Notes: generated from the sequence alone by a model not told the origin. Positions 17,742 to 26,998 are shown, counted from the first letter of the stretch. The stretch is DNA of 64,000 nt from Muribaculaceae bacterium (GCA_029058745.1 JAIDXM010000005.1:1-64000), one strand, 5' to 3'. Numbers and translations are program-made.

Positions 17742-17779
17742 AAAGCGTTTTGCGTGATTATTTTTTTGCAAAACGCTTT
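17742..17779 (-). terminator. Terminator after the hflX-DUF4954 genes
   Basis: A perfect 12-bp stem (17742-17753 with 17768-17779) encloses a 14-nt loop; TTTTTATTTG follows in the minus direction. It abuts the rpsA promoter. Confidence 0.75.
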
Positions 17780-17820
17780 CAGTGGTCAGCGGGCGGGTAC
17801 GTATCGGATGATGAAAATAT

Positions 17821-19533
17821 CTACAGATTGAGCATCCTTGTCTCTTTTGCAAGAGCGTCGAGATATTCCTGTCGGTCGTCTTCCACAAGTTGGTCGAATT
17901 GCCTGGCGCCTTCTGCAATCTGGCTCTGGCTGGTGTTGCGCCATTGTCCGAAACGGCGTCCTATCCAGCGTCGCTGGTATTCCTCATATTTTTCGAAAGC
18001 GTCGTCGAACAACTTCTCCGCCTCGGGGATGGAATCTTGGGCGAGTGCGGCTTCCATGATTTCTCTTGGCATCACCTGTGCGCCAAGGTCCACCCACTCT
18101 TCAGCGTCCATGCCGTCCGATTCCGGGAATGTCCCGTCGGGAAGGGCGATTGATAGGTACTTGTAGATGGCGAGGGTGTAAAGAATCTTCGCTCTTTCGA
18201 GCGCGGCCCGAGTGAATTTCATACCCTTGTGGCGGAAATAGAGGTCGTCGTAAGTGTTGCCGGAAAGGAGTTCGGATATTGTCTCGATGGCTTTCAGCAT
18301 GCTTTCCACAGTGAAGGGGTTCAGGACGTTGAATACAATGCGGTCGTTCAGGGGGATTCTCCGTTTCATTCGCCTGTCGCGTGTGGGCCATTTCTTCTCA
18401 TCGCGCAGCAGGCCGCAAGAGCGCAGCATGGCGGCCGGGACAACAACCGTTGCGCCTCGTTCGTCGCCGAAAAGATATGAGAATGGAAACGACGAGGAGT
18501 CGGGGTGTGTCTTGTGGAGTCCCATCACCATGGAGAAAGCCCCTATTTTCGCCCCAAGCATCAGGTATGCTCCGGATGCGGTCTTCACCCCGCGTTCCAG
18601 GACGCCCCAATGCACCGGGCCGAGTTTATACATATGGTTGCTTTGATTTGTGGCGGATCCGGCATTCATGAAAGATGTCTGGCATCCAATCATTAGTGAC
18701 GCTTTGTGCATACTCACGGAATATGGCCCTGCGAGCACTGCGCAGGCTTCGCCATTCTCGAAAGAGCAATTGGCGAAAAACAGGGAGTCGTGGGCGGTGA
18801 ATCCTTTCTCGATTTCAGCGCCTTGTCCCACATAGCAGTTGCGCAGGATTGCCCCGCTGCCCACACGAGCGTCTTCGATTATGAAATTCTCAGCATCCAC
18901 TCCGGCTCCTATGTATGCGAGAGGTTTGCCTCCTTGTGAATTATTGACGACAGCCCCGTTCACGAGAGAGCGTGCGCCTTCGATAGTGACGCCGTGTCCG
19001 ACGCTAACATTTAGGAGCCGTCCGCAATCGCGAATGACGGCGTTGTCGCCGATTTCATGGGCCACGCTTTTACTGTCGAGGAAATCCTGCATTGAGGTTG
19101 ACAGCTGATGCTCCAGCCAGGAGGGGACACGAGCCATCAGGGTGGCAGTCTGGGATGAGAGGCCGGGATATGCCACGACAGGGCGTGAGCCGGTCTCGTC
19201 GAGCGCTGATATCGATATGCCGACGCCGCACGGGGCTTCCGGCTCGAATTCGATTCTGGCCACGTTTTCAATCAATGCGCCTTTCCCTACACGGCAGTTG
19301 CAGATGCCACCCGGGACATTCCTGACCACCGCCCCGTCATCCAAACGGACCGTGCCGCCGAAGCGGACATTGCGTATGTCATTGAGATTGACTTTTTCAG
19401 ATATGAAGACAGAGTTCCAATTTTCTGCGGAACATCCTTGTGCCTCAAGTATCCTTATGGTGTCGCCATCAATCCGGGCCAGTGATGCAATGCCGGAATT
19501 ATGTCTGTCATGATTCGCGTTTGTCGGGTTCAT
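17821..19533 (-). CDS. DUF4954 family left-handed beta-helix protein
   Basis: This 570-residue protein has many hexapeptide-like repeats typical of left-handed beta-helix acyl- or sugar-nucleotide transferases (for example GVGISIS, RVGSGAILRNCYVGQGAEIEKGF). It fits DUF4954, a Bacteroidetes family of unknown function. The last ~150 residues are helical. No signal peptide is present. Its start overlaps the end of hflX by 26 nt, so co-expression is likely. A transferase role is inference from fold only. Confidence 0.75.
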   Translation of the reverse strand: MNPTNANHDRHNSGIASLARIDGDTIRILEAQGCSAENWNSVFISEKVNLNDIRNVRFGGTVRLDDGAVVRNVPGGICNCRVGKGALIENVARIEFEPEAPCGVGISISALDETGSRPVVAYPGLSSQTATLMARVPSWLEHQLSTSMQDFLDSKSVAHEIGDNAVIRDCGRLLNVSVGHGVTIEGARSLVNGAVVNNSQGGKPLAYIGAGVDAENFIIEDARVGSGAILRNCYVGQGAEIEKGFTAHDSLFFANCSFENGEACAVLAGPYSVSMHKASLMIGCQTSFMNAGSATNQSNHMYKLGPVHWGVLERGVKTASGAYLMLGAKIGAFSMVMGLHKTHPDSSSFPFSYLFGDERGATVVVPAAMLRSCGLLRDEKKWPTRDRRMKRRIPLNDRIVFNVLNPFTVESMLKAIETISELLSGNTYDDLYFRHKGMKFTRAALERAKILYTLAIYKYLSIALPDGTFPESDGMDAEEWVDLGAQVMPREIMEAALAQDSIPEAEKLFDDAFEKYEEYQRRWIGRRFGQWRNTSQSQIAEGARQFDQLVEDDRQEYLDALAKETRMLNL

Positions 19534-20749
19534 AGTCTTCGTCGTATTTCTGGAAAAGGAAGTCGTTGTAAGGAAACCTTTCCGTGTGAATCTCTTTCGC
19601 TTTCTGATATAGCATTTCTTTGAGGGCGTCGATGTTTATTCTCTCTTTGGCGGAAATGAAGACACAGTTGTTTTCCATTTTCGCCATCCATGTTTTCTTG
19701 AATTCATCGAGAGAGATGTTCTCCCTTGTGGCCGGGGTGAGGTCATCCGGGTCTTTTGGGGTGTATGTGAAGGCGTCTATTTTGTTGAACACCATTATGA
19801 CCGGCTTCTCGGTTCCTCCGCAGACATCCTGAAGGGTTTTGTTGACCACCTCAATCTGTTCTTCGAAACCAGGATGTGATATATCGACCACATGAACGAG
19901 AATGTCGGCTTCCCTGACTTCATCGAGGGTTGATTTGAAAGAGTCCACGAGGTGGGTAGGGAGTTTCCTGATGAATCCGACTGTGTCTGTGAGGAGGAAA
20001 GGCAGATTGTCGATTATAACCTTTCTGACGGTGGTGTCGAGAGTGGCGAAAAGTTTATTCTCTGCAAATACGTCGCTCTTGCTGAGGAGGTTCATCAGGG
20101 TTGATTTCCCGACGTTGGTGTATCCGACGAGAGCTATTCTTGTCAGCTTCCCTCTGTTTTTCCGCTGAATGCTTTTCTGACGGTCGATATGCTGGAGTTC
20201 ATTTTTGAGTCGGGATATCTTGTCGAGGATAATCCGGCGGTCGGTTTCGATCTGGGTCTCACCCGGTCCACGCATTCCGATACCTCCCCTCTGTCGTTCG
20301 AGATGGGTCCACATCCTTGTAAGCCTGGGGAGGAGATATTGGTATTGTGCGAGTTCCACTTGTGTCCTGGCAGTTGCTGTCTGAGCCCTTTTCGCGAATA
20401 TGTCGAGAATCAGGCTTGTGCGGTCGAGAATCTTCACCTTCAATTCCCGTTCGATGTTTGCCACTTGTTTGGGCGACAGGTCATCATCGAAGATTACGAG
20501 CCCAATCTCGTTGTCTTCGATATATTTCATGATTTCCTCAAGTTTCCCTTTCCCCACATAGGTGCGCGGGTTGGGGTACTCGAGTTTCTGGATAAATCTT
20601 TTTTCGGGAATTGCGCCTGCGGTTCGGGCCAGGAAATCAAGTTCGTCAAGATACTCTTTGACTTTGGCTTCGTTCTGTCTGAGAGTGACAAGCCCGACGA
20701 GCACTGTGCGCTCGTTCGCTTCTTTGTTTATTATATTGTCTTCAATCAT
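19508..20749 (-). CDS. hflX: Ribosome-associated GTPase HflX
   Basis: This 413-residue GTPase binds the 50S subunit and can split stalled ribosomes. The N-terminal HflX domain is followed by a helical linker with the GGIGMRGPGETQIETDRR signature. The G domain has GYTNVGKST (P-loop), DTVGFIRKLP (switch II) and NKID. It overlaps the DUF4954 gene at its 3' end, and a promoter lies upstream. Confidence 0.95.
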   Translation of the reverse strand: MIEDNIINKEANERTVLVGLVTLRQNEAKVKEYLDELDFLARTAGAIPEKRFIQKLEYPNPRTYVGKGKLEEIMKYIEDNEIGLVIFDDDLSPKQVANIERELKVKILDRTSLILDIFAKRAQTATARTQVELAQYQYLLPRLTRMWTHLERQRGGIGMRGPGETQIETDRRIILDKISRLKNELQHIDRQKSIQRKNRGKLTRIALVGYTNVGKSTLMNLLSKSDVFAENKLFATLDTTVRKVIIDNLPFLLTDTVGFIRKLPTHLVDSFKSTLDEVREADILVHVVDISHPGFEEQIEVVNKTLQDVCGGTEKPVIMVFNKIDAFTYTPKDPDDLTPATRENISLDEFKKTWMAKMENNCVFISAKERINIDALKEMLYQKAKEIHTERFPYNDFLFQKYDEDYEPDKRES

Positions 20750-20808
20750 TGTCGTAGTGAGCTGTTAAGGAGAGATGATGTGGATAATGGAAGATTCCGG
20801 GATTTCTG

Positions 20809-20840
20809 CAAAGATAGTCAGAATATCCGCAATCTACAAA
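20809..20840 (-). promoter_or_regulatory. Promoter of hflX
   Basis: TTTG (20840-20837) and TATCTTTG (20816-20809) on the minus strand are separated by 20 nt, a strong consensus match; transcription would begin about 55 nt before hflX. Confidence 0.6.
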
Positions 20841-20871
20841 ATAAACAACGGATAGGAGGATGAAGATGTTG

Positions 20872-20911
20872 AAAAAAAGCGGACTGTCCCATATGCCATG
20901 GCACAGTCCGC
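20872..20911 (-). terminator. Terminator after the OmpH-like gene
   Basis: A 9-bp stem (20879-20887 with 20903-20911) is followed on the minus strand by a run of T residues. It lies 70 nt after the OmpH-like lipoprotein gene. Confidence 0.85.
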
Positions 20912-20982
20912 AATAATATGCCTCCTTGTGTAATCAGGAATCGTTATATAACAGAACGCTTGAAGGTGACTGAAAGGGGAGT

Positions 20983-21588
20983 TTATTTTTTCACCTTGTT
21001 GTAGCGGGCGTTCAGGCCTTCCACCACTTCCGAGGTTATGTCGAGGGCCGGGTTTATGAAAAGGGTTGCGTTCTTGAACAGAATTGCGTCATACCCTTTC
21101 TTTGCGTTGTATTCCTTGATGAAAGTCTGGATAGAATCGTTGACTGTCTTTTGTGCTGTCATGGCGGCATTCTCGAAGTTGCTCTGCAGAGATGCTACGG
21201 AACGCTGTGCGGTGGCCTGCATGTTGTTGATTTTCTCTTGGTCGGCCTTGTAAGACTCCTCCGACAGGTAGCCGTTGTTCTGAAGCTTTTTCTGCATGGA
21301 GGAAGCGAACGACTGTATTGAGTTCTCGTGGCGTTTCACTTCGCTTTCCATGTTGGTCTGCATGCGGAGCATTTCCTCGTTGTAGTCTTTCGCGAGGTTG
21401 TATTTGCTCAGGACTGTGTCGAGGTCCACATAGCGATAGTTGGGAAGCACGCTTTTATCGGCAGGGGCATTGGCTGTCGTGGCCGGTTTCTCCACATCTT
21501 TCTTTGCGTTGTCTCCGCAAGAAGGGAGAGCCACGCAGAGAGAGAGGGCGAATGCAAATGCAGAGACTCTAAGAAGATTCTTTTTCAT
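20983..21588 (-). CDS. OmpH/Skp family lipoprotein chaperone
   Basis: This 201-residue protein has a signal peptide with a lipobox ending at Cys24 (ALPSC), a proline/alanine linker and a long charged helical region (residues ~60-170) like the tentacles of Skp/OmpH. Skp holds unfolded outer-membrane proteins in the periplasm. Being lipidated differs from enterobacterial Skp, which is soluble. It probably shares a transcript with the small membrane ORF that overlaps its start. Confidence 0.75.
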   Translation of the reverse strand: MKKNLLRVSAFAFALSLCVALPSCGDNAKKDVEKPATTANAPADKSVLPNYRYVDLDTVLSKYNLAKDYNEEMLRMQTNMESEVKRHENSIQSFASSMQKKLQNNGYLSEESYKADQEKINNMQATAQRSVASLQSNFENAAMTAQKTVNDSIQTFIKEYNAKKGYDAILFKNATLFINPALDITSEVVEGLNARYNKVKK

Positions 21589-21775
21589 TATATTGATAAA
21601 TGTTATTATTGTTCGTGACTGACGTAGGTTTATTGTGCGGCCTATCGTTTAATCTGCCGGTTCCTCTGCAGGAGTGGCCTGAAAGGAACGAATGGGATTT
21701 TGAGAAGATTACTCTTACAGACAGCAAAAGTAACGCTAATCCGCATAATAATACCACCAGTAAGGTTATTTTCAC
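21569..21775 (-). CDS. Possible small membrane protein overlapping the ompH-like start
   Basis: A 68-residue frame starting with GTG has one clear transmembrane segment (ITLLVVLLCGLALLLLSVRVIF), then a polar tail. It resembles small single-pass Bacteroidetes proteins of unknown role with a membrane helix followed by a K/S-rich SGH motif, but the tail does not match well and may be shifted. It overlaps the OmpH-like gene by 20 nt. A longer in-frame start at 21844 would fall before the likely transcription start, so GTG is preferred. It may be a decayed gene. Confidence 0.4.
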   Translation of the reverse strand: MKITLLVVLLCGLALLLLSVRVIFSKSHSFLSGHSCRGTGRLNDRPHNKPTSVTNNNNIYQYNEKESS

Positions 21776-21841
21776 TGTTTTTAAGGTAATTTTACACTGC
21801 GCATTCCCTCGGGAAAGGGTTGCGGTTGGAAATAATGGTTG

Positions 21842-21849
21842 CAAATTTA
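21842..21849 (-). promoter_or_regulatory. Candidate -7 element upstream of the OmpH-like genes
   Basis: TAAATTTG lies on the minus strand, about 65 nt before the GTG start. The -33 region is only A/T-rich, so support is modest. Confidence 0.35.
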
Positions 21850-21863
21850 GGAAAAATCGTTAA

Positions 21864-22283
21864 AATAAAAAAACTGTGGATAAATATAATGCCTAAATAA
21901 TATGCGCTTACACCGATTTAATGTATGATTATATATTCAAAGACGCTGTCTGCCTGACATGTCCAATGGTTTCTTAAAAAAAATATTTTTATTTTTCTTT
22001 CAATAGTTTAGGGCTTTCTTTTAAAAGTGATTGTATGTCGGTTGAATTCCGGATATGTCTGTTCGGTTCATGCGGTTTTATATGTATATGGCATTGTTAT
22101 GCGGGTGGCATGCAGGAGCTATTACGGGTTGGTATTGAAATTTTTTTTGTTTGCGTTCAGGGAGTTGGTCTGGAGGGTTCACCCGTCATGTCGGAGTGTG
22201 CTCCGGTAGGCGATAATTTAATAGGCATGTGGCGGTTCAGGACGATTTGCCGTTGAAAATGATTTGCGCTCGGAGGCAATGAT
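21864..22283. other. Gene-free AT-rich divergent spacer
   Basis: I see no gene. The region is AT-rich with several A and T runs between divergent transcription units. Short frames at 22027-22256 lack codon bias and family resemblance. Confidence 0.6.
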
Positions 22284-22314
22284 TTTGTAATGCTGAAAAT
22301 AATTAGTACTTTTG
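22284..22314 (+). promoter_or_regulatory. Promoter of the dipeptidase-muramidase operon
   Basis: TTTG at 22284-22287 and TACTTTTG at 22307-22314 are 19 nt apart, an excellent Bacteroidetes promoter. Transcription would start near 22321, about 64 nt before the first dipeptidase gene. Confidence 0.65.
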
Positions 22315-22384
22315 GGAATCGAAAAAAACACCGGCATTCTGCAATCCCGGCAGAGTGCGCCGGAAAAATAAAACAAAACAGATA

Positions 22385-23842
22385 ATGGAAGTAAAAGACC
22401 TTAAACCAGCCTTGATATGGCAATGCTTTGATGAGATTACCAAAGTGCCACGTCCTTCGTGCCACGAAGAGAAGATTAGGAAATATCTCCTTGATTTCGC
22501 AGAGAAACATGGCATATCCGCCAAGACAGACGCGGTGGGAAATGTGGTGATGAGAAAAGAGGCAACCGCCGGATGTGAGAATGCTCCGACAGTAGTGTTG
22601 CAGTCACACATGGACATGGTGGCCGAGAAAAACAGCGGGATTGACCATGACTTCCTCACAGATGGCATAGAGACATATGTTGACGGGGATTGGGTGAAGG
22701 CCCGTGGCACCACCCTCGGGGCCGACAACGGTATTGGTATGGCGGCAGCCCTTGCGGTGATGGTTGACCGTACTCTCGAACATGGTCCTGTGGAGGCGTT
22801 GTTTACCGTGAATGAGGAAATTGGTCTTGAGGGCGCCCAGAATCTTGGAGAAGGGATGCTCAACGGCAAGATACTGATAAACCTTGACTCGGAAGATGAT
22901 GGGGAGATATTCGTGGGATGTGCGGGAGGAATAGACACTACAGCCGTCTTCAGATATAAGAGAAGTTTCTCTCCTGAGAATTTCACATATTATAAGGTGA
23001 AGGTAAGCGGTCTGCTTGGCGGCCATAGCGGAGGCGACATCCATCTCGGGAGGGCCAATGCCAACAAGGTTATAGCCCGTTTCATGTGGGAGTGCAGCCG
23101 GAAGTGGGACATTGAGGTGAGCAGCTTCACCGGCGGCAACCTGCGTAATGCTATTCCACGAGAGGCGGAGTCAGTGTTTGGTATCCACAGCGAGCATTGC
23201 AATGAGATAGATGGTTTCCTCAACGACTACGCGGCGGCCATCCGCAATGAATACAAAGGGGTCGAGCCATCAATGGAACTGCACATAGAGCAAGTGGAAC
23301 GTCCGGAGTATTGCATAGATTCCAACACATCGATATCATTGGTGAGGGCACTCTATTCCGCGCCGCATGGAGTTGTGTCGATGAGTCGAGATATAGAAGG
23401 GCTTGTGGAGACATCCACCAATCTTGCCGCAGTGAAGATGGAGGGAGACGACAAGATTAAGGTCACGACGTCGCAACGTTCATCGGTAGAGTCGCGAAAG
23501 GAAGACATCGCCGGTCAGGTGGAGGCTCATTTCAAACTTGCCGGGGCAGAGGTGACCCATTCCGACGGATATCCGGGCTGGGCCCCGAATATGGATTCGA
23601 CTGTGATGAAACTTTCTGCGGATGCCTATGAGGAGTTGTTTGGCGTGAAGCCGGCGATAAAGGCCATCCATGCCGGACTTGAGTGTGGCTTGTTCCTTGC
23701 AAATAATCCGGAACTTGACATGGTTAGCTTCGGTCCGACAATGACCGGGGTTCATTCTCCCGACGAGCAACTGTTGATTCCGACGGTGGATAAATTCTGG
23801 AAACATCTTACGCTTGTGCTTAAGAAAATTGCGGAGATATGA
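22385..23842 (+). CDS. pepD: M20 cytosol nonspecific dipeptidase (PepD-like), copy 1
   Basis: This 485-residue zinc peptidase fits the PepD (aminoacyl-histidine dipeptidase) family. The metal site shows in VVLQSHMDMVAEK and GTTLGADNGIG, the catalytic Glu pair in FTVNEEIGLEGA, the Asp ligand region in INLDSEDDGEIFVG and the late His in HAGLECGLF. I start at MEVKDLKP, which lies after the predicted transcription start; an upstream ATG adds ten unlike residues. The stop overlaps the next start (ATGA). A second copy lies 0.8 kb downstream. Confidence 0.92.
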   Translation: MEVKDLKPALIWQCFDEITKVPRPSCHEEKIRKYLLDFAEKHGISAKTDAVGNVVMRKEATAGCENAPTVVLQSHMDMVAEKNSGIDHDFLTDGIETYVDGDWVKARGTTLGADNGIGMAAALAVMVDRTLEHGPVEALFTVNEEIGLEGAQNLGEGMLNGKILINLDSEDDGEIFVGCAGGIDTTAVFRYKRSFSPENFTYYKVKVSGLLGGHSGGDIHLGRANANKVIARFMWECSRKWDIEVSSFTGGNLRNAIPREAESVFGIHSEHCNEIDGFLNDYAAAIRNEYKGVEPSMELHIEQVERPEYCIDSNTSISLVRALYSAPHGVVSMSRDIEGLVETSTNLAAVKMEGDDKIKVTTSQRSSVESRKEDIAGQVEAHFKLAGAEVTHSDGYPGWAPNMDSTVMKLSADAYEELFGVKPAIKAIHAGLECGLFLANNPELDMVSFGPTMTGVHSPDEQLLIPTVDKFWKHLTLVLKKIAEI

Positions 23843-24645
23843 TTGCCGCCGCCTTGTCTAAAAGACTTTTCCCGGCTTCACTTCTTGTCATGATGGCAGG
23901 GAGTGTGGCCGGGACAGACATGGCATTTGGCATGGAAGAGAAGCCGGCGACGGGAAAGGATAAAGAAAAGGTGGTGGGGGTGTTGGACAATATCATCTCC
24001 ACGGACAGGCTTCCTGAGGCGTCCGGATGGCGTGTCAGGGAGGATTCGGTGCTTGCCGGAGACTCGGAGAGCCGTTATTCCGGGTTGACCGATGCTGATT
24101 TTGAACTTGTGGCCACGGAGCTTGGGGTGGAGATTGCCGCCATAAAGGCCGTGGTGGCGATAGAGGCGGGAAGCCAGATGAAAGGGTTCTGGGCGCCAGG
24201 AGTGCCGGTTGTCAACTTTGACAACACACTCTATTCACGTTTCCGCAGGAAAGTGAAGTCGGGAGGTTCTAAGGACGCTGAGATGCCCAAAGGATTGAAA
24301 GGTTATGCGCATCGTGAGTGGTCGCAGCTCACAAATGCGAGGAAGGTGAACGAGTGTGCCGCCGACATGGGGACTTTCTGGGGTATGTTCCAGATAGGCG
24401 GTTTCAACTATTCGAAGTGTGGATGTGAGACGCTTGAGGAGTTTGTCAGGTTGATGTCATATTCCGAACTCGAGCAACTTGAGCTGTTTGCGGCGTTTAT
24501 CAGGAATGCCGGCATGCTTGAGGATTTGAAGAAGAAGAATTGGGCTGGATTTGCCCGTAAATATAATGGGTCGGGGTATGCGAGACGTGGCTATCATACT
24601 AAGATGGCGGCCGCGTACAAGCGTTTCAAGGCTCAGGAAAAATGA
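23839..24645 (+). CDS. Secreted N-acetylmuramidase domain protein
   Basis: This 268-residue protein has an N-terminal hydrophobic signal-like segment (LFPASLLVMMAGSVAG) and a C-terminal domain of the DUF3380/N-acetylmuramidase type: the putative catalytic Glu in AIEAGSQMKGFW, then the NFDNTLYSRFR and MGTFWGMFQIGGFNY motifs. It should cut peptidoglycan glycan strands. Its start overlaps the dipeptidase stop, and a second dipeptidase gene follows 7 nt after it, so wall turnover and peptide use may be linked. Confidence 0.8.
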   Translation: MIAAALSKRLFPASLLVMMAGSVAGTDMAFGMEEKPATGKDKEKVVGVLDNIISTDRLPEASGWRVREDSVLAGDSESRYSGLTDADFELVATELGVEIAAIKAVVAIEAGSQMKGFWAPGVPVVNFDNTLYSRFRRKVKSGGSKDAEMPKGLKGYAHREWSQLTNARKVNECAADMGTFWGMFQIGGFNYSKCGCETLEEFVRLMSYSELEQLELFAAFIRNAGMLEDLKKKNWAGFARKYNGSGYARRGYHTKMAAAYKRFKAQEK

Positions 24646-24652
24646 CAATATT

Positions 24653-26104
24653 ATGAAAGTCGCTGATTTGGAGCCAAGGTTGATTTGGCAGTGTTTTGAT
24701 GAGATAACCCGGATTCCCCGTCCTACACATCATCTGGAAAAGATGCGGGAGTTTCTTGTGGATTGGGCCACCCGGCATGGCATACCTGTCAGAACCGATG
24801 AGGTAGGTAACGTAGTGATGAGCAAGGCTGCAACTCCGGGTCATGAGGACGCGCCAGTAGTGATACTCCAGGGTCATCAGGATATGGTGGCGGAAAAACG
24901 CGGAGACAAGGAGCATGATTTCCTGACAGATCCTATTTCGGCATATGTGGATGGCGATTGGGTAAAGGCCGACGGCACTACACTCGGGGCAGACAATGGA
25001 CTTGGATGCGCTGCCGGAATGGCGGTGCTGCTCGACGACAGTCTGGTGCATGGCCCTGTGGAATGCCTGTTTACGGTTGACGAGGAGCAGGGGCTTGTCG
25101 GGGCTAACGGGTTGCAACCCGGCTTTGTGACAGGTAGTGTCCTACTCAATCTTGATTCAGAGGAGCATGGGTCGCTTGTGATAGGATGTGCCGGAGGCAA
25201 AGTGACCCAATGCACAGTGCCTGTGGAAAAGGTGGGCGTCCCTGAGGGGTATGAATATTATAAGGTGCACTTGAATCATTTTAAGGGAGGCCACTCCGGA
25301 ATGGAAATCAATCTCGGAAGAGGTAACGCCAATCAGCAGTTGTGCAGATTCCTGTGGGAGAACTGGCGCAAGTATTCTCTCGAACTTGCATGCATCGACG
25401 GCGGAGGGCTTGCGAATGCCATTCCAAGGGAATGTTGGGCGATAGTGGGTGTGCCGTCTGGTATGTGTGCCCCGTTTGAGAAGGAAGTCGAGAATTTCAG
25501 CGGAATGCTTCATGCTGAGTTTCTGTTGGCAGAGGGTGACGGATTCACGTTCACGGCCAGTCGTGCGGATGCCCCCTCAGAGGTTTTGGAGAGGGTCGCC
25601 GCCCATAATATCGTGTCGGCGGTGTTCTCTTGCCCCAATGGAGTGCAGGGCATGTCGAATGCAGTGGAAGGTCTTGTGGAGACCTCTTGTAACCTTGCAT
25701 CGGTTAAGATGCAGGAGGGGAAGGTGGTTGTGACTGTCCATCAGCGGTCGTCGGTGGATTCGCGTCGTGATGAGATAGCAGACAGGGTAAGGGCCTTGTT
25801 TGAGATGATAGGCGCGGAAGTGCGGTTTGACGATGCCTATGTAGGTTGGGCTCCAAATCCGGCATCCAAGGTGTTGGAGGTGGCTGTAGAGAGTTATGAG
25901 TCTCTGTTCGGGGAGAAACCGAAAGTGGAGGCTCTCCACGCCGGACTCGAATGCGGACTGTTCCTTGCCAAGATGCCTGGTCTTGATATGATATCGTTCG
26001 GGCCCACGCTTAAGGATATCCATTCCCCGAATGAGAAGGCCAATATCCCGTCGGTGGCTGAATTCTGGAAATTTCTTACCGATATCATGAGGAGGCTTGC
26101 GTGA
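24653..26104 (+). CDS. pepD: M20 cytosol nonspecific dipeptidase (PepD-like), copy 2
   Basis: This 483-residue paralogue of the gene at 22385 aligns over its full length and keeps the active-site motifs: VVILQGHQDMVAEK, GTTLGADNGLG, FTVDEEQGLVGA, LNLDSEEHGSL and HAGLECGLF. I start at MKVADLEPRL, the same position as in copy 1; an upstream ATG lies inside the muramidase gene. The spacing and shared start suggest a tandem duplication with the muramidase gene in between. It ends with a strong terminator. Confidence 0.92.
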   Translation: MKVADLEPRLIWQCFDEITRIPRPTHHLEKMREFLVDWATRHGIPVRTDEVGNVVMSKAATPGHEDAPVVILQGHQDMVAEKRGDKEHDFLTDPISAYVDGDWVKADGTTLGADNGLGCAAGMAVLLDDSLVHGPVECLFTVDEEQGLVGANGLQPGFVTGSVLLNLDSEEHGSLVIGCAGGKVTQCTVPVEKVGVPEGYEYYKVHLNHFKGGHSGMEINLGRGNANQQLCRFLWENWRKYSLELACIDGGGLANAIPRECWAIVGVPSGMCAPFEKEVENFSGMLHAEFLLAEGDGFTFTASRADAPSEVLERVAAHNIVSAVFSCPNGVQGMSNAVEGLVETSCNLASVKMQEGKVVVTVHQRSSVDSRRDEIADRVRALFEMIGAEVRFDDAYVGWAPNPASKVLEVAVESYESLFGEKPKVEALHAGLECGLFLAKMPGLDMISFGPTLKDIHSPNEKANIPSVAEFWKFLTDIMRRLA

Positions 26105-26146
26105 AATACGTTTAGCCTGTGAAATGTCAGAGAATATATCGATAGC

Positions 26147-26178
26147 TCCCCCGTGCGTTCGTGGCACGGGGGATTTTT
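26147..26178 (+). terminator. Terminator of the dipeptidase-muramidase operon
   Basis: A perfect 10-bp GC-rich stem (26147-26156 with 26164-26173) with a 7-nt loop is followed by TTTTTCTGTTTTTT. Confidence 0.9.
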
Positions 26179-26347
26179 CTGTTTTTTAAATAGTCTTTTG
26201 TGCTCCGCTGTCTGAACAAATAGTAAATGCATAGGTTATAAATAAAAAGGGAAGAGATGCAGTGTCCCCTTTTTAAGGTTGTCATCTTGTCGCCTGCGAC
26301 GGTGGGATGCGTTCCTGTTTGTGGTCAGTATTTATTATATAGCTTTT

Positions 26348-26998
26348 ATGTTAGGATATTTGTCAATAGGAGTCTTTATCGATGGCGGTTATTATGCAAA
26401 GATAAACCGGGCGCTGAAGGCGATGGAAAGCTCGATAATAAGGGTCAGGTCGCTGTTTGATTTCATCTGTCACCGACTGTCGCATATAGAAGGTGTTGAT
26501 TTCGGCAACTGTCAGATAACGGAGGCGCACTATTTCAGGGGGCGTTTCAGAGTGAAGGATGCTTATGACAAGCATTTGCTGTATAATGAAAGGAAATTCG
26601 AGGACACATTGATAGAGAATGATGTCATTTTCCACTACAAGCACTTGCGGGAGATGGAGAAAGACGGGGTGGTACAGGTGGTGGAGAAGGGCGTTGACGT
26701 ATGGTTTGCGCTTGAGGCATATGAGCTTGCAACGTTCAGGAAATTTGATTACGTGGTCTTGATTACCGGAGACGCCGACCATGAGATGCTTGTCCGCAAG
26801 TTGAAGGCGTTGAAGATAAAGACAGTGTTGCTCACTTGGAATCTTGCAAACGTAGATGCCACATCACCATTGCTGAGAGAGGAAGCCGGCCATCATTGGG
26901 AACTGTCAGACATGGTGAGGAATGACCATACTTTGAAGAAATCGTTGCTGTATAAGCTCAGGGATTCCGCGCTTACACCCTTGGGAGATGAATTCTGA
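26348..26998 (+). CDS. NYN domain (LabA/DUF88-like) protein
   Basis: This 216-residue protein has the NYN/PIN-like fold: VFIDGGYYAKI near the N-terminus, KGVDVWFALEAYELA in the middle and DYVVLITGDADHEMLVRKLK later, giving the expected acidic cluster of a metal-dependent nuclease. The family includes RNases and proteins of unknown function. I start at MLGYLSIGVFIDGG; a longer frame to 26279 adds a segment unlike the family. It stands alone between two terminators and a lipoprotein gene. Confidence 0.8.
   Translation: MLGYLSIGVFIDGGYYAKINRALKAMESSIIRVRSLFDFICHRLSHIEGVDFGNCQITEAHYFRGRFRVKDAYDKHLLYNERKFEDTLIENDVIFHYKHLREMEKDGVVQVVEKGVDVWFALEAYELATFRKFDYVVLITGDADHEMLVRKLKALKIKTVLLTWNLANVDATSPLLREEAGHHWELSDMVRNDHTLKKSLLYKLRDSALTPLGDEF

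Noticed and set aside
22303..22986. A 227-residue minus-strand frame opposite the first dipeptidase
   Set aside because: Composition is Ser/Pro-rich and typical of antisense translation; it covers the real gene and its promoter.
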